In this document: one piece after another, positions 48,031 to 60,300 of the stretch
Layout: every line of letters begins with the position of its first letter
How positions within the stretch are numbered: position 1 is the stretch's first letter
NCBI RefSeq assembly: GCF_902167145.1
Contig: NC_050104.1
Location: 96,669,849-96,733,848 of the forward strand
Source of the DNA: Zea mays
Taxonomy: Eukaryota > Streptophyta > Magnoliopsida > Poales > Poaceae
Direction: 5' to 3'
DNA: 64,000 bases
Notes under the pieces: generated by a model
Database searches by the model: none
What the model was told of the DNA's origin: nothing
Seen by the model: the letters and a program-made list of their open reading frames with translations, nothing else
Made by a program: the position numbers and the translations under genes

Positions 48031-48109
48031 CTCCCTTCGTTCTTTTTTATTTGTCGTGTTTTAGTTTAAAATGAACTAGCGAACGACAAATATTCGAAAA
48101 CGGTGGTAG
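48031..48109. mobile_element. Short Stowaway-type MITE (79 bp)
   Basis: Left end ctcccttcgttc and right end aaaacggtggtag are imperfect inverted repeats of the Stowaway kind, flanked by TA on both sides. The interior (tttgtcgtgttttagtttaaaatgaac...gaacgacaaa) can fold on itself. Confidence 0.7.
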
Positions 48110-49297
48110 TATTATTTAATTTATTTGGATATCGAATACACATTTTTTTAAAATAGAAAAACACTATCGCAGAGCTAGAGCACGATTAAACGTAGATGAA
48201 AAGGAGTATATTACAAATACAGTCTTCATCTTCTACCTCGATTTGGTCATGGAGTAAGACAAAGTAGCTCCGTCTGTGGGTCGGCGACGTCGCAGAGGCA
48301 CCAACGAAGGAGACGACAACATGGGAGATGGAGGTCCTAATAGCGTGGGCGTGGAAGTCCCTGTGACGACCGACGACGACGACGATGATGAACGATAACA
48401 TGCGATAACGATGTGGCCACGACGACGAGCAACAGTGGCGCGATAGCAGCAAATGCGGAGGAGCAAGCACAAAGGATGGCGAGCAGTAGCAAGGCTGGCA
48501 TTTGGTGGCACTAAGCAAGGAAAATCGGCGAGGGAGGGTGTTGGCACGAAACCCATAACCATACACTCATAAGCGAGGAAGAAAATAGCACGACAAAAGA
48601 ATAGGATGTAAGCTTAATTGTATTGCCAAGCAAGTCATGTGGGCTATAGGAACGAGGTATATATAGGGTTAGCCGGGGGTTGGTGAAATATGTATTGTAT
48701 TACCCCCATCTACCAACTATATTTGCACTATGCACTGTACAACTAGGTAATTACAGGATTTATGACATAATTTCCTAATACATTAGATTTAATACCCTCT
48801 AGAGTCACTTGCAAGTGGGCCCGCAGAGGGCGGGCGCTGTTTACACGGAGATTGCTCTAGGCGAAGTCTACTTGCCATCGACATCACGGGCCGCCTTTCG
48901 GCCATGTTTTGTATTCGAGCTTCCACCAACTATGAGCCCCCTTTATAGGTCAACTTTCCTGGTTGACTTTGCTGCCAATTAGAGAGGTCGTGTTTTCGTG
49001 CCTTCGATATTATCTCTCAGCCTTCACCTTTCTTTTGTAGCTTTGATCGTAAGGACTTGTGATCGAAGGGGGCGTTCTATCTTCATTCCAACATGAGCCC
49101 CGAGGGGTTGGTTCAACTTGTTGAGTCAAACTCGAAGTCTTGTAGGGATGACAGGTGAACACTGCCCTCCATCACAAGTTGAACTTGTTGCTTTTTGTGT
49201 TTGTGACCATTGGTTGCTGACATAGCCAACTGATGTAGGGTGTCTCGTCTTTTGATGGTAAGCAGCTTCATGTTTTTCGAAGTGCCTCTCGGTCGTT
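48110..49297. other. No supported gene; low-complexity and LTR-like stretches
   Basis: 48230-48560 is gac/gat triplet-rich and gives two overlapping minus-strand frames without family features. 48640-48790 (tatatatagggttagcc, 'attgtattacccccatc') resembles the end of an LTR leader. 48800-49297 reads like the 3' region of a Tat-type retroelement in minus orientation. None of these could be bounded. Confidence 0.35.
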
Positions 49298-49298
49298 G

Positions 49299-49307
49299 TA
49301 TATAAGG
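49299..49307 (+). promoter_or_regulatory. TATA box for the Transposase_28-type ORF
   Basis: tatataagg, about 150 bp before the ATG at 49457, followed by a pyrimidine-rich leader. This layout parallels the antisense gene at 61112, whose TATA box also lies about 130 bp upstream. Confidence 0.55.
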
Positions 49308-49456
49308 GTAGGGCGGTGCGTGGTTATTCCTTTTCTGCGCACTGCTTCGTTCCTCTACTCTACCGCTTTTTCTCGCGCCACATTTCTCTCTCTGTCTTGT
49401 TAGTGACGATTGCTCTAGCGTGGATTTAGCAAACTGCTCGCCGCCAACGCCGATAC

Positions 49457-50173
49457 ATGACACCGCTCTCTTCTTCCTCATCATTAAGTATTGTGCCCCC
49501 TGCTAGGATATCGCCGGCGGCGGGTGGTTCCGGTGTACATCGCGCCATTGGCTTGGAAACCTTGGAATTTGGTCGATCTATGGTTTCCTCAAACCATGTG
49601 CGTGAGTTTGAACGGTTGGGTTATTTTGGAGTGGGAACCAGGCGCGTGCATGGTACTGAGAAGACTCTGAACCCACAAGGGAAGATCGTAGTGTTCGAGG
49701 CATTTTTTGAAGTCGGTCTTCAATTTCCATGCCACCCATTTGTGGTCGAAGTGTTGAAATGTTTCAGTGTTCAACTGCATCAATTGATACTGAATGCCAT
49801 TGTGGCATTATCTAAATATGTGTGGGCGCTGACTATATATGGCGTAGAGCCTTCAATCGAAGTCTTTGCAAACCATTACTGTCTTCAATGGCAGAAGAAG
49901 ACTGTGGGTGGCAGGGTGATGCAGTTCGAGAGATGTACTTTCACACCGAAGACCGGCAAGATGGGAGGCAAAGTGTATGAACTGGTGCCGTGTGCAAAGA
50001 AAAAATGGGAAGCTAGTTCAAGTCTTGGTTTTATGTTGATCTTGGAGAACGTGTACCGGGTGTGGCTCAGCTGGCATCCAACGTTATGGTGGCCTATGAC
50101 TTCGTTGCTTTCCATGATTCCGAAGTCGGGGAGATTGATTCTGATGAATGGGTGCTGCATCGTGCGAGGGTGA
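49457..50173 (+). pseudogene. Transposase_28-domain protein ('putative gypsy-type transposon' domain), broken
   Basis: A 238-residue frame. After a Ser-rich start it reads FFEVGLQFPCHPFVVEVLK, then VQLHQLILNAIVALSKYVW, a Cys/Trp-containing part and CTFTPKTGKMGG. This is the conserved layout of the plant Transposase_28 (PF04195) domain. The middle agrees with the antisense gene at 61112-60480 (xxAGLRFP, VEVLK, LHQLTP, A(I/L)xxxxxFxW). After about residue 190 the frame is shifted: another frame continues with VYDFVAFHDSEVGE and DSDEWVLHRAR. Such ORFs are carried by Tat/Grande-type retrotransposons, usually antisense to gag-pol. Here it is the only recognisable part of a possible second element. 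Function unknown. Confidence 0.72.
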
Positions 50174-50331
50174 TAATTTATATACAAGAGCGCAAAATTT
50201 GTACACAATAGTTATTTTTCATATCTCATATTACTTCATATACAGTCTTTCCATCGTTAATACTAACACAATTGCCATTTACATATCGCATAAGCAGTCT
50301 CCCTTCTTACTTCCTACAAATCGTACAAACG

Positions 50332-50441
50332 GAGCAATCAGTGTAAGTCATGAGCAGATATATACTGGTGCTACATGTTCATGCATACAGTAAAAGGATG
50401 CCTTCTAAACCCTATCAACGGAGCAATCAATGTAAGTCATG
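50332..50441. repeat. 89-bp tandem repeat, left part
   Basis: Units start at 50332 and 50421 with gagcaatca(g/a)tgtaagtcat and contain actggtgctacatg and gccttctaaaccctat. The array is interrupted after TCATG (50437-50441) by the LTR element and resumes at 62080. Confidence 0.9.
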
Positions 50442-51731
50442 TGTTGGGGGCCTTCTTCCTCCGAAGGTCCTCAAAAACGCGACTGACTATGTGTTTTCAG
50501 TATGACATGGATTATTGCAGGAGGCTTTAGCTTCAGAATGAAGATCTTCTCTCGTGACAAGGGTAAAGATGTAACCCGAAGGTGATAAAAATGGACGACG
50601 AAGCTATAGCCACAAAACTTTGGCTGGATGTGATGACGAAGACCAAGTATAACGATGACTAAAAAAGGACAAAGACTACTTAGTCCTTAATGTTTTGTGT
50701 TATGATTGTAGATGGATGACAAGGACATATATGTAATTTCACCCGGGATGTGTCATGTGCCTATAAATAGATGAACAGTACCACCGTACTGTTCACGCTG
50801 GATTGTAATCACTCTCCCGCATTCACACCTTTGAGCAAGCCAAAGGTATCAATGTAATATCAATACTGTCAAATATTCATTTGTTGGAGACTCGTTCTCA
50901 AATGCTATGAATTAAGAACAAGGCAACATAAAATGTTAAATGTTAATGCCCTTCGTCCGCTGAAGCATTATTTCCTTAAGGATTTAATGAACTTCGGACG
51001 AAGGTCAAAGATGGTACAATTACGAAGGTTGGATCTTCGTAATTGAACTCCCAGAGATTGTACAAAATAATTCGAGATATGAAGCATTAATAAGAAGTAA
51101 ATTATAAATAATCATCATTTTCATATTAAACAAATTTGATGTATTCAAATGTTTAGATACATTTGTACCTCTGTCTTGGCGAAGAATAATTTCCAAGTGA
51201 TGCGATTACAATTGCAGGAATGCGTGAACAGTAAAGGAATACTGTTCACTATTTATAGGCACAGGACACAGCCTGTGAGGAATTACAATCATGCCCCTCA
51301 TAAAAATTTACAACATTGACTCAGACCTTTATGGACTAAAAGGTCATTTTATCTTTAAGTCGGTTCGTCCCTTCTCCTTCGGATATGTTGTATTATCAAA
51401 GCTTCATGAATAATGCCTTCGGCGTCACGTACGAGCAGCTTCAGCCGAAGCTGTATCTCTCTGCAGGACCTTCGGCGATGAAGCATGGTCCCAACATCAT
51501 TTATATTTTATGGAACACGAATATAAATAAATTGATAAGATCTAGTTTTTATCTTTATCCTTTCGTATTTTTGTTCATGTATTAAATAATGAAGGTATGC
51601 CTCTCTTAACCTTCATCTGATGAGTAGTATCCCCATGTGGAGATAATGTTTCGAAAGACGAAGGTCGTTAATCTTTAACGATTGTGTTGCCTTGTTCTTG
51701 ATTTATAGCATTTGAGAACAAGTGAACAACA
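50442..51731 (+). repeat. 5' LTR of the Grande-like element, carrying a nested solo LTR
   Basis: Same sequence as 61406-62074 except for the insertion 50882-51501. TATA box cctataaatag at 50760-50770. The inner boundary is followed by ttggtgcccacctccggtg (51732 on), the expected position of the primer-binding site. I did not assign its tRNA. Confidence 0.93.
50882..51496 (-). mobile_element. Solo LTR (615 bp) nested in the 5' LTR, opposite orientation
   Basis: Forward it runs tgttggagactcg...ggtcccaaca, and TCATT flanks it on both sides (50877-50881 and 51497-51501). Read on the minus strand it resembles the host LTR: cttcgg/gaagg-rich parts, a TATA box cctataaatag (minus, about 51240-51250), gaacagta, and tttgagaac near its end. 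It is therefore a related but distinct LTR family left by recombination between the two LTRs of an insertion. Confidence 0.93.
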
Positions 51732-51789
51732 TTGGTGCCCACCTCCGGTGAACCTGAACGACCACCTTCGGCAAGCATCCACCTTCGTC

Positions 51790-53330
51790 ATGCCGTCGAC
51801 GAAGACAACAGCGCCAGGGGCTGCTCTGCAGCCACTAGACACAAATCAGGATACACTCTCCCTGCGAGAAGCTAGAAGCCAGAAGAGAAAGGTTACTAGC
51901 CCAACACTTCATGAGGAGCAACTGGACCAGGAGATCAGGGACTTAGAAGTGATTCAGTAGCAAGTACAGAGGAAGAAGGGAAAATGCTTTGGCTGGCCGA
52001 CCTTCAGAGGAAAATTGACGAAGCAGCTGAAGAAATGCGTCATCTCACTCAGGATGAACAAGACCGAAGGCCCCAACACAGGGAGCTTTGTCAAGAAAGC
52101 CCAATCAATGAAGATGAATGGTACGACGATTTTCACCATGGTAACTTTGCTTTCGATGATGCTTCTCCTTTGGCAGCAGAATTGCAGGCTACCCCGTGGC
52201 CACCATCCTACAAGCCACCTCAGCTACCCATGTATGATGGGCATTCGGATCCAAAGCAGTTCCTGATGAGTTACAAGGCAACAATATCCTCGTATGAGGG
52301 CAATACTGCCGTCATGGCGAAGTCCTTCATCATGGCAGTTAGAAGTGTGGCTCAGACATGGTATTCCTCTTTCCGGCCAGGGACAATTACGTCATGGTAG
52401 AATCTGAAGGACATGCTAGTCACTAGCTTCCAAGGCTTCCAGGCGAAGCCAATCACTGCTCAGGCCCTTTTCCAATGCACGCAGGACCATGAGGAGTATC
52501 TACAGGCGTACGTCCGAAGGTTCTAGCGTTTGAGAGCTCAAGCGCCTACAATGCCCAATGAGATTGTCATTGAGGTCTTGATCAAGGGGCTCAGACCAGG
52601 ACCCACAGCTCAATATTTCACAAGGAAGCCACCACAGACCTTGGAGAAACTTCTCCAGAAGATGGACGAATACATTTGAGCTGACAATGATTTCTGTCAA
52701 AGAAGGGAGGAAGCATATAGGTATTCTGAGGTGACTAGGGGTTTCGGAGGAAGACTCCATCCTAGGCATGTCAGGACAATCCACAATCCTAATGCCAATG
52801 ATGACAGGGCCAATAATGCTCAGAGCAGTCAGCACAACTCACAGTCTTCGGGTATGCAACAAACTTCCTACAGACCACCAGCCCTGAGAGGCAGAGGGGG
52901 GAGAAGCTTTGGCAGAGGAAGGTACGATAATCAGCCCAGGAAATTATTCTGCATGTTCTATGGCGAGGACAAGGGACACACAACAAGGACGTGCCAAGTC
53001 ACGATCCAGAAGCATAAGGAAATTGCTGAAGCCAAAGCACGGTAGAACCAGTCGAAGCAGGTACTGCATACTGCTTCGTGCTACTCTTCGTATATCCCTT
53101 AGTACGTAGGCAATCAACAACCTATGACTTCTGCCGCTTCGGCAAGTCACTCTCAAGCTTCCTGGGCTCAGTTACCACCACCACCACCACTGCGCCTGCC
53201 CCAAGTCATGATAAGTAGCCAGAAGGGCATCTTTGGCCTCAACAACAACGTGACCTTCGGGAGCAGTCCGAAGCTCGCACAGTTAACGGTACTGTGCCCG
53301 AGTCAAGGCATATCTACTGAAGGTGGCACA
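51790..53330 (+). pseudogene. Gag of the Grande-like element, with six stops and a frameshift
   Basis: ATG at 51790. Readable parts: a coiled-coil-like start (DLQRKIDEAAEEMRHL), the Retrotrans_gag core (PMYDGHSDPKQFLMSYKA, AQTWYSSF, FQAKPITAQALF, LIKGLRPGP, then TLEKLLQKMDEYI), an Arg/Gly-rich part (RGRGGRSFGRGRYD) and one zinc knuckle (CMFYGEDKGHTTRTC). Stops: TAG at 51958, then in a single frame TAG 52398, TAG 52524, TGA 52677, TAG 53043 and TAG 53100. A run of four A near 51980 has lost one base. Nearly all stops fit C-to-T change of CAG or CGA codons. Homology ends near 53330 and the pol region is absent. Confidence 0.88.
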
Positions 53331-53478
53331 ATGTTTTGGCCAAAAGAGAGCTCCATTTCATTATATTTTTACTCTTTTTACTTTTTATATTTCCTTCTAA
53401 AAAGATAATACAGGAAGGTTTAACCTTCAGCTTGATGTAATAAACATGTGGTTACACCATTGAGTGTGACAGGAGTAA

Positions 53479-53828
53479 GTTCCGAAGCTCAAAAGTCGTT
53501 CCTAAGGGAGCACAGAGTAAGTTCCGAAGCTCAAAAGTCGTTCCTAAGGGAGCGCAGAGTATGTTCCGAAGCTCCAAAGTCGTTCCCAAGGGAATGCAGA
53601 GCTAAGATACCACCTAAATCAAAGGTGAAGAAGCTTCAAAGTCGTTCCTAAGGGGATGCAGAGCTTAAATGCCACCTAAATTAGAGGTGAAGAAGCTTAA
53701 AAGTCGTTCCTAAGGGGATGCAGAGCTTAGCTCCAAAGTCGTTCCTAAGGGATTGCAGAGCTGAAAAAACCACCTAAGTAAAGGGTCAAGAGACTCAAAA
53801 GTCGTTCCTAAGGGGATGCAGAGTCTGG
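53479..53828 (+). repeat. Minisatellite of the Grande-like element, seven units
   Basis: The core caaaagtcgttcctaaggg(g/a) recurs at about 53492, 53534, 53576, 53640, 53702, 53737 and 53795. It is followed each time by (a/g)tgcagag and sometimes by a longer spacer (ccacctaaat..aggtgaa). Unit length is 42 or about 62 bp. Confidence 0.92.
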
Positions 53829-54305
53829 GTACATATTTGAGTGGGTTTATATCTTCGGCATAAACATCATTTTGGATCATACCACTACATCATATTGCAT
53901 AGCATCACATCATACATCATTTCACATCAGCAAAAAGCCGCGAAGAAGGAAAGTTGCTCCCTCGAAAAATATATGTCGGACCATGAAAGAAGGTGTTGTA
54001 GCACAATGTATACTTTCGGCAAATACACTTTTATATAGGAAGGGAATCGTTAACAACAGTTTTACTATGCGACAACTGTGGCAACATACTCAGTATTGAT
54101 TCGATAGAGGGGGAATTTTTTCTTCGTGAAGCATGAAAACAAGGGAAGGTATTTTTCGCCAATGGCTCAAAAAACGGTACGTGCGAAGGTTTCATGCATC
54201 ACAAAGAAATATATTACATTAACACGTATACAAATACTTGATGTTTGGTTCTTACAAAGAGACAAAGGCCATATACAAACATTAAACTCCTAAATATACA
54301 AAGTT

Positions 54306-57300
54306 TTAATCTTCTTTTAGCACTATCTCAGCGGCTTCGTTCAGTAGTTTGTTGACAGCTTCGTCAATAGCTTCGTTAGCGATTTTTATTATATCTAACA
54401 CTTCCTTCATGGCCGGGTCAGCTTCGGGGTCATATGGCTCCGGTGGAGGTGAAAGTTCAGCTACATCATAAAAAATGGGTTTGTTAATTCCGAAGCTAAA
54501 AATGAATCCTGAAGCTAAACCTCAGTTAAGATACCTATAAGTCTGGCGCGCTCTGCAGCTTCTTCAGCTCTTTTAGCCTCTTCTTGAGCGTCATGAGATT
54601 CTTTTTCGTTTTTCCTAATAGCTTCGTCGGCTATCTCACGTCTGCCCTTTATCCATACTCCCGAGTAAAATTTACCGCTTAACGAAGACGCTTTGGCTGA
54701 AGGATTCTTAATGTCGTCGGCTGAGATAATAAATTCTAGCTGAACAACAGCCTTCGCATGGTCGCAACAGACCTTTTCCAAAATTGATACAGCCCCGTGG
54801 GCACCAGCAAAAGCACATAAATCCCCTCGATCGCTGAGTATCTCGTCAAAGGCTTCGGCCTTCCCACTGTCACACCCGGGTTTTAGGGACCCTGGCACGA
54901 ACATAATCACTAGGTGTGCTAGGACCAAGTCTCACACATATGATGACTCATGGTACAGAAATAAATGTCACATCTTTACTATATAATAGGAGTTCTATAC
55001 AAAATAAATAATTACATCATATGAAGACAACGATCTAGCAACCCAAAGTTGACTGGGAGACAACGACCTAGACCTCTCACGAACACATCGCAACATCCTC
55101 CATGCGCCTCATCCTGTGGTACCTGTTCTTGACCTGTGGGGGTGTGAGACAGCAAAAGTGAGCTCACACATGTTAATTGCTCAACAAGTTGTGGGGAATA
55201 ATGAGCATGAACTCGTCAAAGGTGGGAGCTCATGTGAAGTGTAAGGCTTAACAAAGAGGATGGTTAGAGCTGAGCATTGCTTTTAAAGTTAGTCAAAATT
55301 TTATTAGCAATTACTGAGTATAAGTAAATACCAACCCAATTAAGTAGTAGAACAAAAGTTACAACAACATCTGCGATGCAATGCATATGACAAATTGAAT
55401 TTAGTTCCATAAATTAATCATGTGAGGGTCCGAGCTGCTCATGACCGTGAGCACGACTGATATACCAGTTTTACACTCTGCAGAAGTTGCGCATCTTTAC
55501 CCACAAGTCATGTTACCTATCTACCAAGGGAAGGTCACTCCCATACACCTCTACCAAGGAGGCGAGGCAGGGTAACACTACGAGGCCTTTATAAAGTCCC
55601 ACTAGCTTCAGAAAACACGCTACAGTTTCTAGGAAGCTCCAATGCAGGGACCCCTCGCCTGATCGTCATCGCAGCAAAATCAACCCAAGGGCCTCCCTAC
55701 ACTGACCACTCCCCTACTGGCCTTGCCCCTTTCGGGTAAGGTAGTCCTCCACTAGCTTTCCTAATTAGTCAGCCAAGAGCGTCCCATACCACCCTTGTGG
55801 TAGCACTGTTTTCCCGGGTGGTCGCTCCATGTTCCAATTAACATAATGATCTTATCATGGACAGTAAATAACAAACTAATAATAAAACTATGATCATGAA
55901 CAATGTGTATCTCTATACCCAAAACCACATAAAGCAATAGCAGGTACTACCTAAAAATTCAGTGGTAAAAACAAGGTATAAAGATAGTCAAACTAGGGTA
56001 ACCTATTGGGTCCCATCAAAATTAACCTATGCAGATCATTATGATTAATCAGAACATGACTGGGTAAAAAGAAGTGATCAAGGGCACAACTTGCCGGGGA
56101 CTTGAGATTCCATGTACCAACTTGCTCTTTAGATGACTTGTAACCTCGCGCTAGTCGTAGCAATACAAATAAATATGGTATAGGCAAAATTATCAGCATA
56201 CCAAACATAAGAACAAACTGCATAATAATAATCTACGCGTCGCTACGAGATCGTGGGTTCGAGAACCACTAAAATCGGGGTTACGGTTAAGGAGTTGTGA
56301 TTTATGGAATATCCACGTGATTCAAATATTAAACTATATTATAAATTGGTTAATATATATCATATGAGAGATTGTTCTATAAATAATTAACTCAACTTTA
56401 ATCTAAGTCATTTCTTGATTATAAATCATCTTTTTAGGCCAAAGATAACCATAAGACCAAGATACTATGTTAATATTAATATTAGGATAAGTTAATCCAA
56501 AACACATAGATTAGTCAAATTAGTTACCTTATTATAAAATATGGGATATCATATAATCAATGTTGCTACTACATAGTAAATATTTATACGAAGCTAACGC
56601 AACTTGAACGGATTGAAACAGAGTTAAAATGAATTAATTATGATTTTCCGAAGTTTTAAGTGGTAGATACAAAACAAATCAAGCGCATAAATTTAACCAT
56701 ATGTTTCATACTAAAACAAGGTTACTAGATATAAACAATATTGAAACAGAATTAATGCCACTGGAATGAATCAATTTGGAGTTAAAATGAATTAAATATG
56801 AATTATACAAGTTTCTAGAATTATTTTTGTATTAAAAATCATTTTCCAAATTAATTACTCAATTTTATTAAATATCTGGACTGCGCGTCAAATACTGGAA
56901 AGCGCAGGGTCTAACGTGTAAAATTTTCCTAGACTCAATTCGCTGTTGCAATGGACGGCGGGTTAATTTCTATGGAGTTCAGGGGCTCTTCTATAAGATA
57001 GCCGTAGCGAAGGGGTGCGGGTAAACCCCTGTCGCCCGATCCAAACCGACCGCCAGGATTATATCGACACGTTATGTGAATCGGTATACAGTTGCCACCA
57101 TCAGATCACAGATCCACTACCCGGATTTTATGTAGTGAAGGGGTACGCAAGGTATGATCTTGGCCGTCAACATCAGGATCAACGGTTCACACCAACCCCA
57201 CTTAAATGCCATCGCCGATCTAATCTCAAACGTACACCCATGATCCAATGGTCCCAGATCACCGCCCCTTCTAACCACTACACACGACGGCGCTGCTGGC

Positions 57301-60300
57301 CTGCACGGCGGAGGACTCGCCGACGAGGGGCGCCAAGATGCTCGGGTGTCCCAAACATGATTCTCACGTCTGATACCCAGTGAAAACCACCGCACGAACG
57401 ATGGGGATAGGCTCATACCGGCGATCGTGACGAGAAGTGTGTTGTCCACGGTGAGCGGCGGATTCACGACGGTGCCTTGCATCCGATAAGGAATTGGGGT
57501 GGCACCATGGGGTCTTCCCGTATACTGACATTAGGGCAAGAGCCCACGTGCGAAGGAGATTTCTCGGGTCCGCAACCAAGGTGCGTCGTGAGCCCGCAGG
57601 CACGGATATATGGCGACGGCGGATTTCCCGGTGAACTCACACCTTTCCCTCTGCCTCAGCGATGAGCTCGATTCCCGCGGCCGGTTAGGTTGGGAGAACT
57701 GTGATGCCATGGGTCTTGGTTTTATAGGGTCGACCCCGCGAATCCTAGGCAGAGGACCACGGATTCCGCGTGCCACGCATGGGTTGTTACCGTGCGCTCG
57801 CGAGGTTGTTCCGAGGTGGGTGACAGGGTTGACGGGGTGACCCCACATGCAAGCGACACAACGAGGTGAGAAGGAGGTAGATCCACTGGCCAAGAGGGTC
57901 CACACGACAACGTAGCAAGTAACCCAACTGCGCGCGAGCAGGCACTCTAGCAGTGGGGTCTGCATGGTGGTGAAACGGAGGACCCAAGGTCCCTAACTGT
58001 CGGCGCAACGCAGCTGGGCCGAGCGCGCGAAAAGTGGAAACTGGGCCACGAGGAAGGGAATTCGGCCCAGGTAAGTTCAGGTGAGTTTCTTTCTTCTAAT
58101 TTTTATTTACTTTTTCTTTTCTTATTTTAATCTCCACATTCCAAATTCAAATTCAACTCATGTTTGAACTCCCAAGTTTCCAACTATCAAACATAACTCT
58201 ATTCAAAGACATAACATCAACTATTTCCAATATTATTATTTATTATTTTCCTTGTCATTTATTTATGGAAGGAGTAAATATTTTCATTAAAATTCCCTTT
58301 CTTATTTTCTATTTTTATGTTTTCATTAAAATTGGAGATCCAATTTCATGTTTTCAATAAAATGTATCACCACAAAATCAACAAGAGATCAACTTTTCTT
58401 ATCTATTTATTGGTCCCTTAATTAATTTACTATTATTGTTTGAATATGAGGAGAGAGAGTCCTAATAGTTTTTTCAAAGGTCTTCAAAAAATTCTCACCA
58501 CACTTATTATATATATTTTTATCTCCTTATTTTATTATTTCATGATATATTATGTTTACTTTTATTTTATTTATTTTTTTCCTATCAAATTTTGGGCTTT
58601 ACACCCGCTAATCCACTGGATAACACCATCGAGGTCACCGCGGATGAACTTCTGCTCGGAAGAGTACGCTCCCACCTTTGCAAAACTATTCTTTAGATTC
58701 CTGGTGCATTCCAGGGATATTTTATAGCATCTCTCTTTGGAGTCGCGGAGCTCTTTGGCATTCTTTTGTGCCCTTGCTTTTCAATTTCGCTTATCTCGTG
58801 CTTTGCCATTGCAACTTCAAATTTTTCGCTCGTTTCTGCAATCTTCTCCTTTAAATCTTCAACTTCGACTTTATACGGTTTGTGCAGTAAGTTTGGCTTC
58901 GCTAGATCTCAGCCTATCAACTAAGGAAAGCAATATTTTATCTTTTTCGAGAGCTTTGTTCCTTAGTGTAATGACTTCTAATCGAAGATTCCCAAGAGCT
59001 ATTTGACAGCTCTCATCTTCTGCTTCCTTTTGGGCCTTTAAAACCTTGCTTAGAATCAAGCCCTAAAAACGAAGAATGAGAACATAACGATAGCAAGAAA
59101 AGCTACAAATATAATTTATTTTACAAGAAAAAATATATGCACCTTCAGGCTATTATAAGCAAGGCTATCTGCAAGATCATCCTTCGACATTGCAGATAGG
59201 CCAAGTTCAAACTTCGGGTACCCCATATTTTTCATCATTTCTCGGCAAACATAGATCTCTTTATTGTCTAGCAAACAATAAAGGAAATCATCTTCGTTAT
59301 CACCACCGTACACCAAGGATCCTCGGGGGTACTTCAGATCCTTGGCATATTGTTTTGCTTCAGCGATCTACTTCTCTGATAACTGCTTCCCCGAAGCATG
59401 TCGCACAATGAAATCCAACTCTTTAGCAGGTGCTTCAGGAGCAGGAGATTTGGATTTTTCAGAAGCGCCCTCTTTTTCTTGGATCATCGGTGCGCTTTTT
59501 GAAGGTCTAGCTTCGGCGGGAATTTCCGAGGGCCCAATTTCAGAAATAGTTTGCACCATGCCGTCCTCGTCAGATTTCTTTGAAACTTTACCCTCTGTGC
59601 TAGGCGCTTCAGCAGAAGCAAGAGTTGATGTCTTCACAGATTCCATAACAGCATCTAGCACGCTGGCCATCCCTCTTTTCCTTGGAGTTGTTGCGGGGAT
59701 GCTTGATGGCTTCGACAGTTCCGTTGTGCATGGTGGACTAAGTGCTTTTAACCGTTCTGCCGCCTTCTCTAGTTTCGGCTCTTCAACCGGTTTTGTCCTA
59801 GCTTCGACTGACACAGAGCGACTTGGCTCTGCAATAGGAGCGGTCCCCTCAATTAGCTTCGGCACGTTGGCCATTTCAATGCACCTGGGCTGGTGTGTCA
59901 AAACTTTAACCTTTTTTTACTTCGACGCGCTAGAAGTCACAGTGGTAGCAGCTTTCCTTTTCTTTCCTTGCTTCCGCGAAGGATAACAGTAGTCTGGACA
60001 TACAAATCCGATGACATCGAATACCCTATTCAGCCTCTTTTTGCCTCAAGCTCCGAAGGCAGTTGTCATCGCGTCATCTTCGGCCTTCGAATATGCTCCA
60101 AGCAATTCATCACTGGTCGCCTCTATGGCATCTAGCTAGTCATCATTCGATTCATCAAATTGGTTCCTATATCGAAAAGTATGCTTCAAATACACCAAAC
60201 CATTTTGATTGGAGGCAGCGGCAGTCTCCTTCGGCATTTCCCATCCATGAGCAAGCGGCCACACTCTATAAGCGATATGCTCCTGCACCAAGTCTCTTGT

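Noticed and set aside
48186..48566. Two overlapping minus-strand frames of 109 and 126 residues
   Set aside because: Val/Ser/Arg-rich products of gac/gat triplet runs, no recognisable domain.
57015..58008. Many overlapping frames between 57.0 and 58.0 kb
   Set aside because: GC-rich part of the solo chromovirus LTR; reading frames on both strands come from composition.
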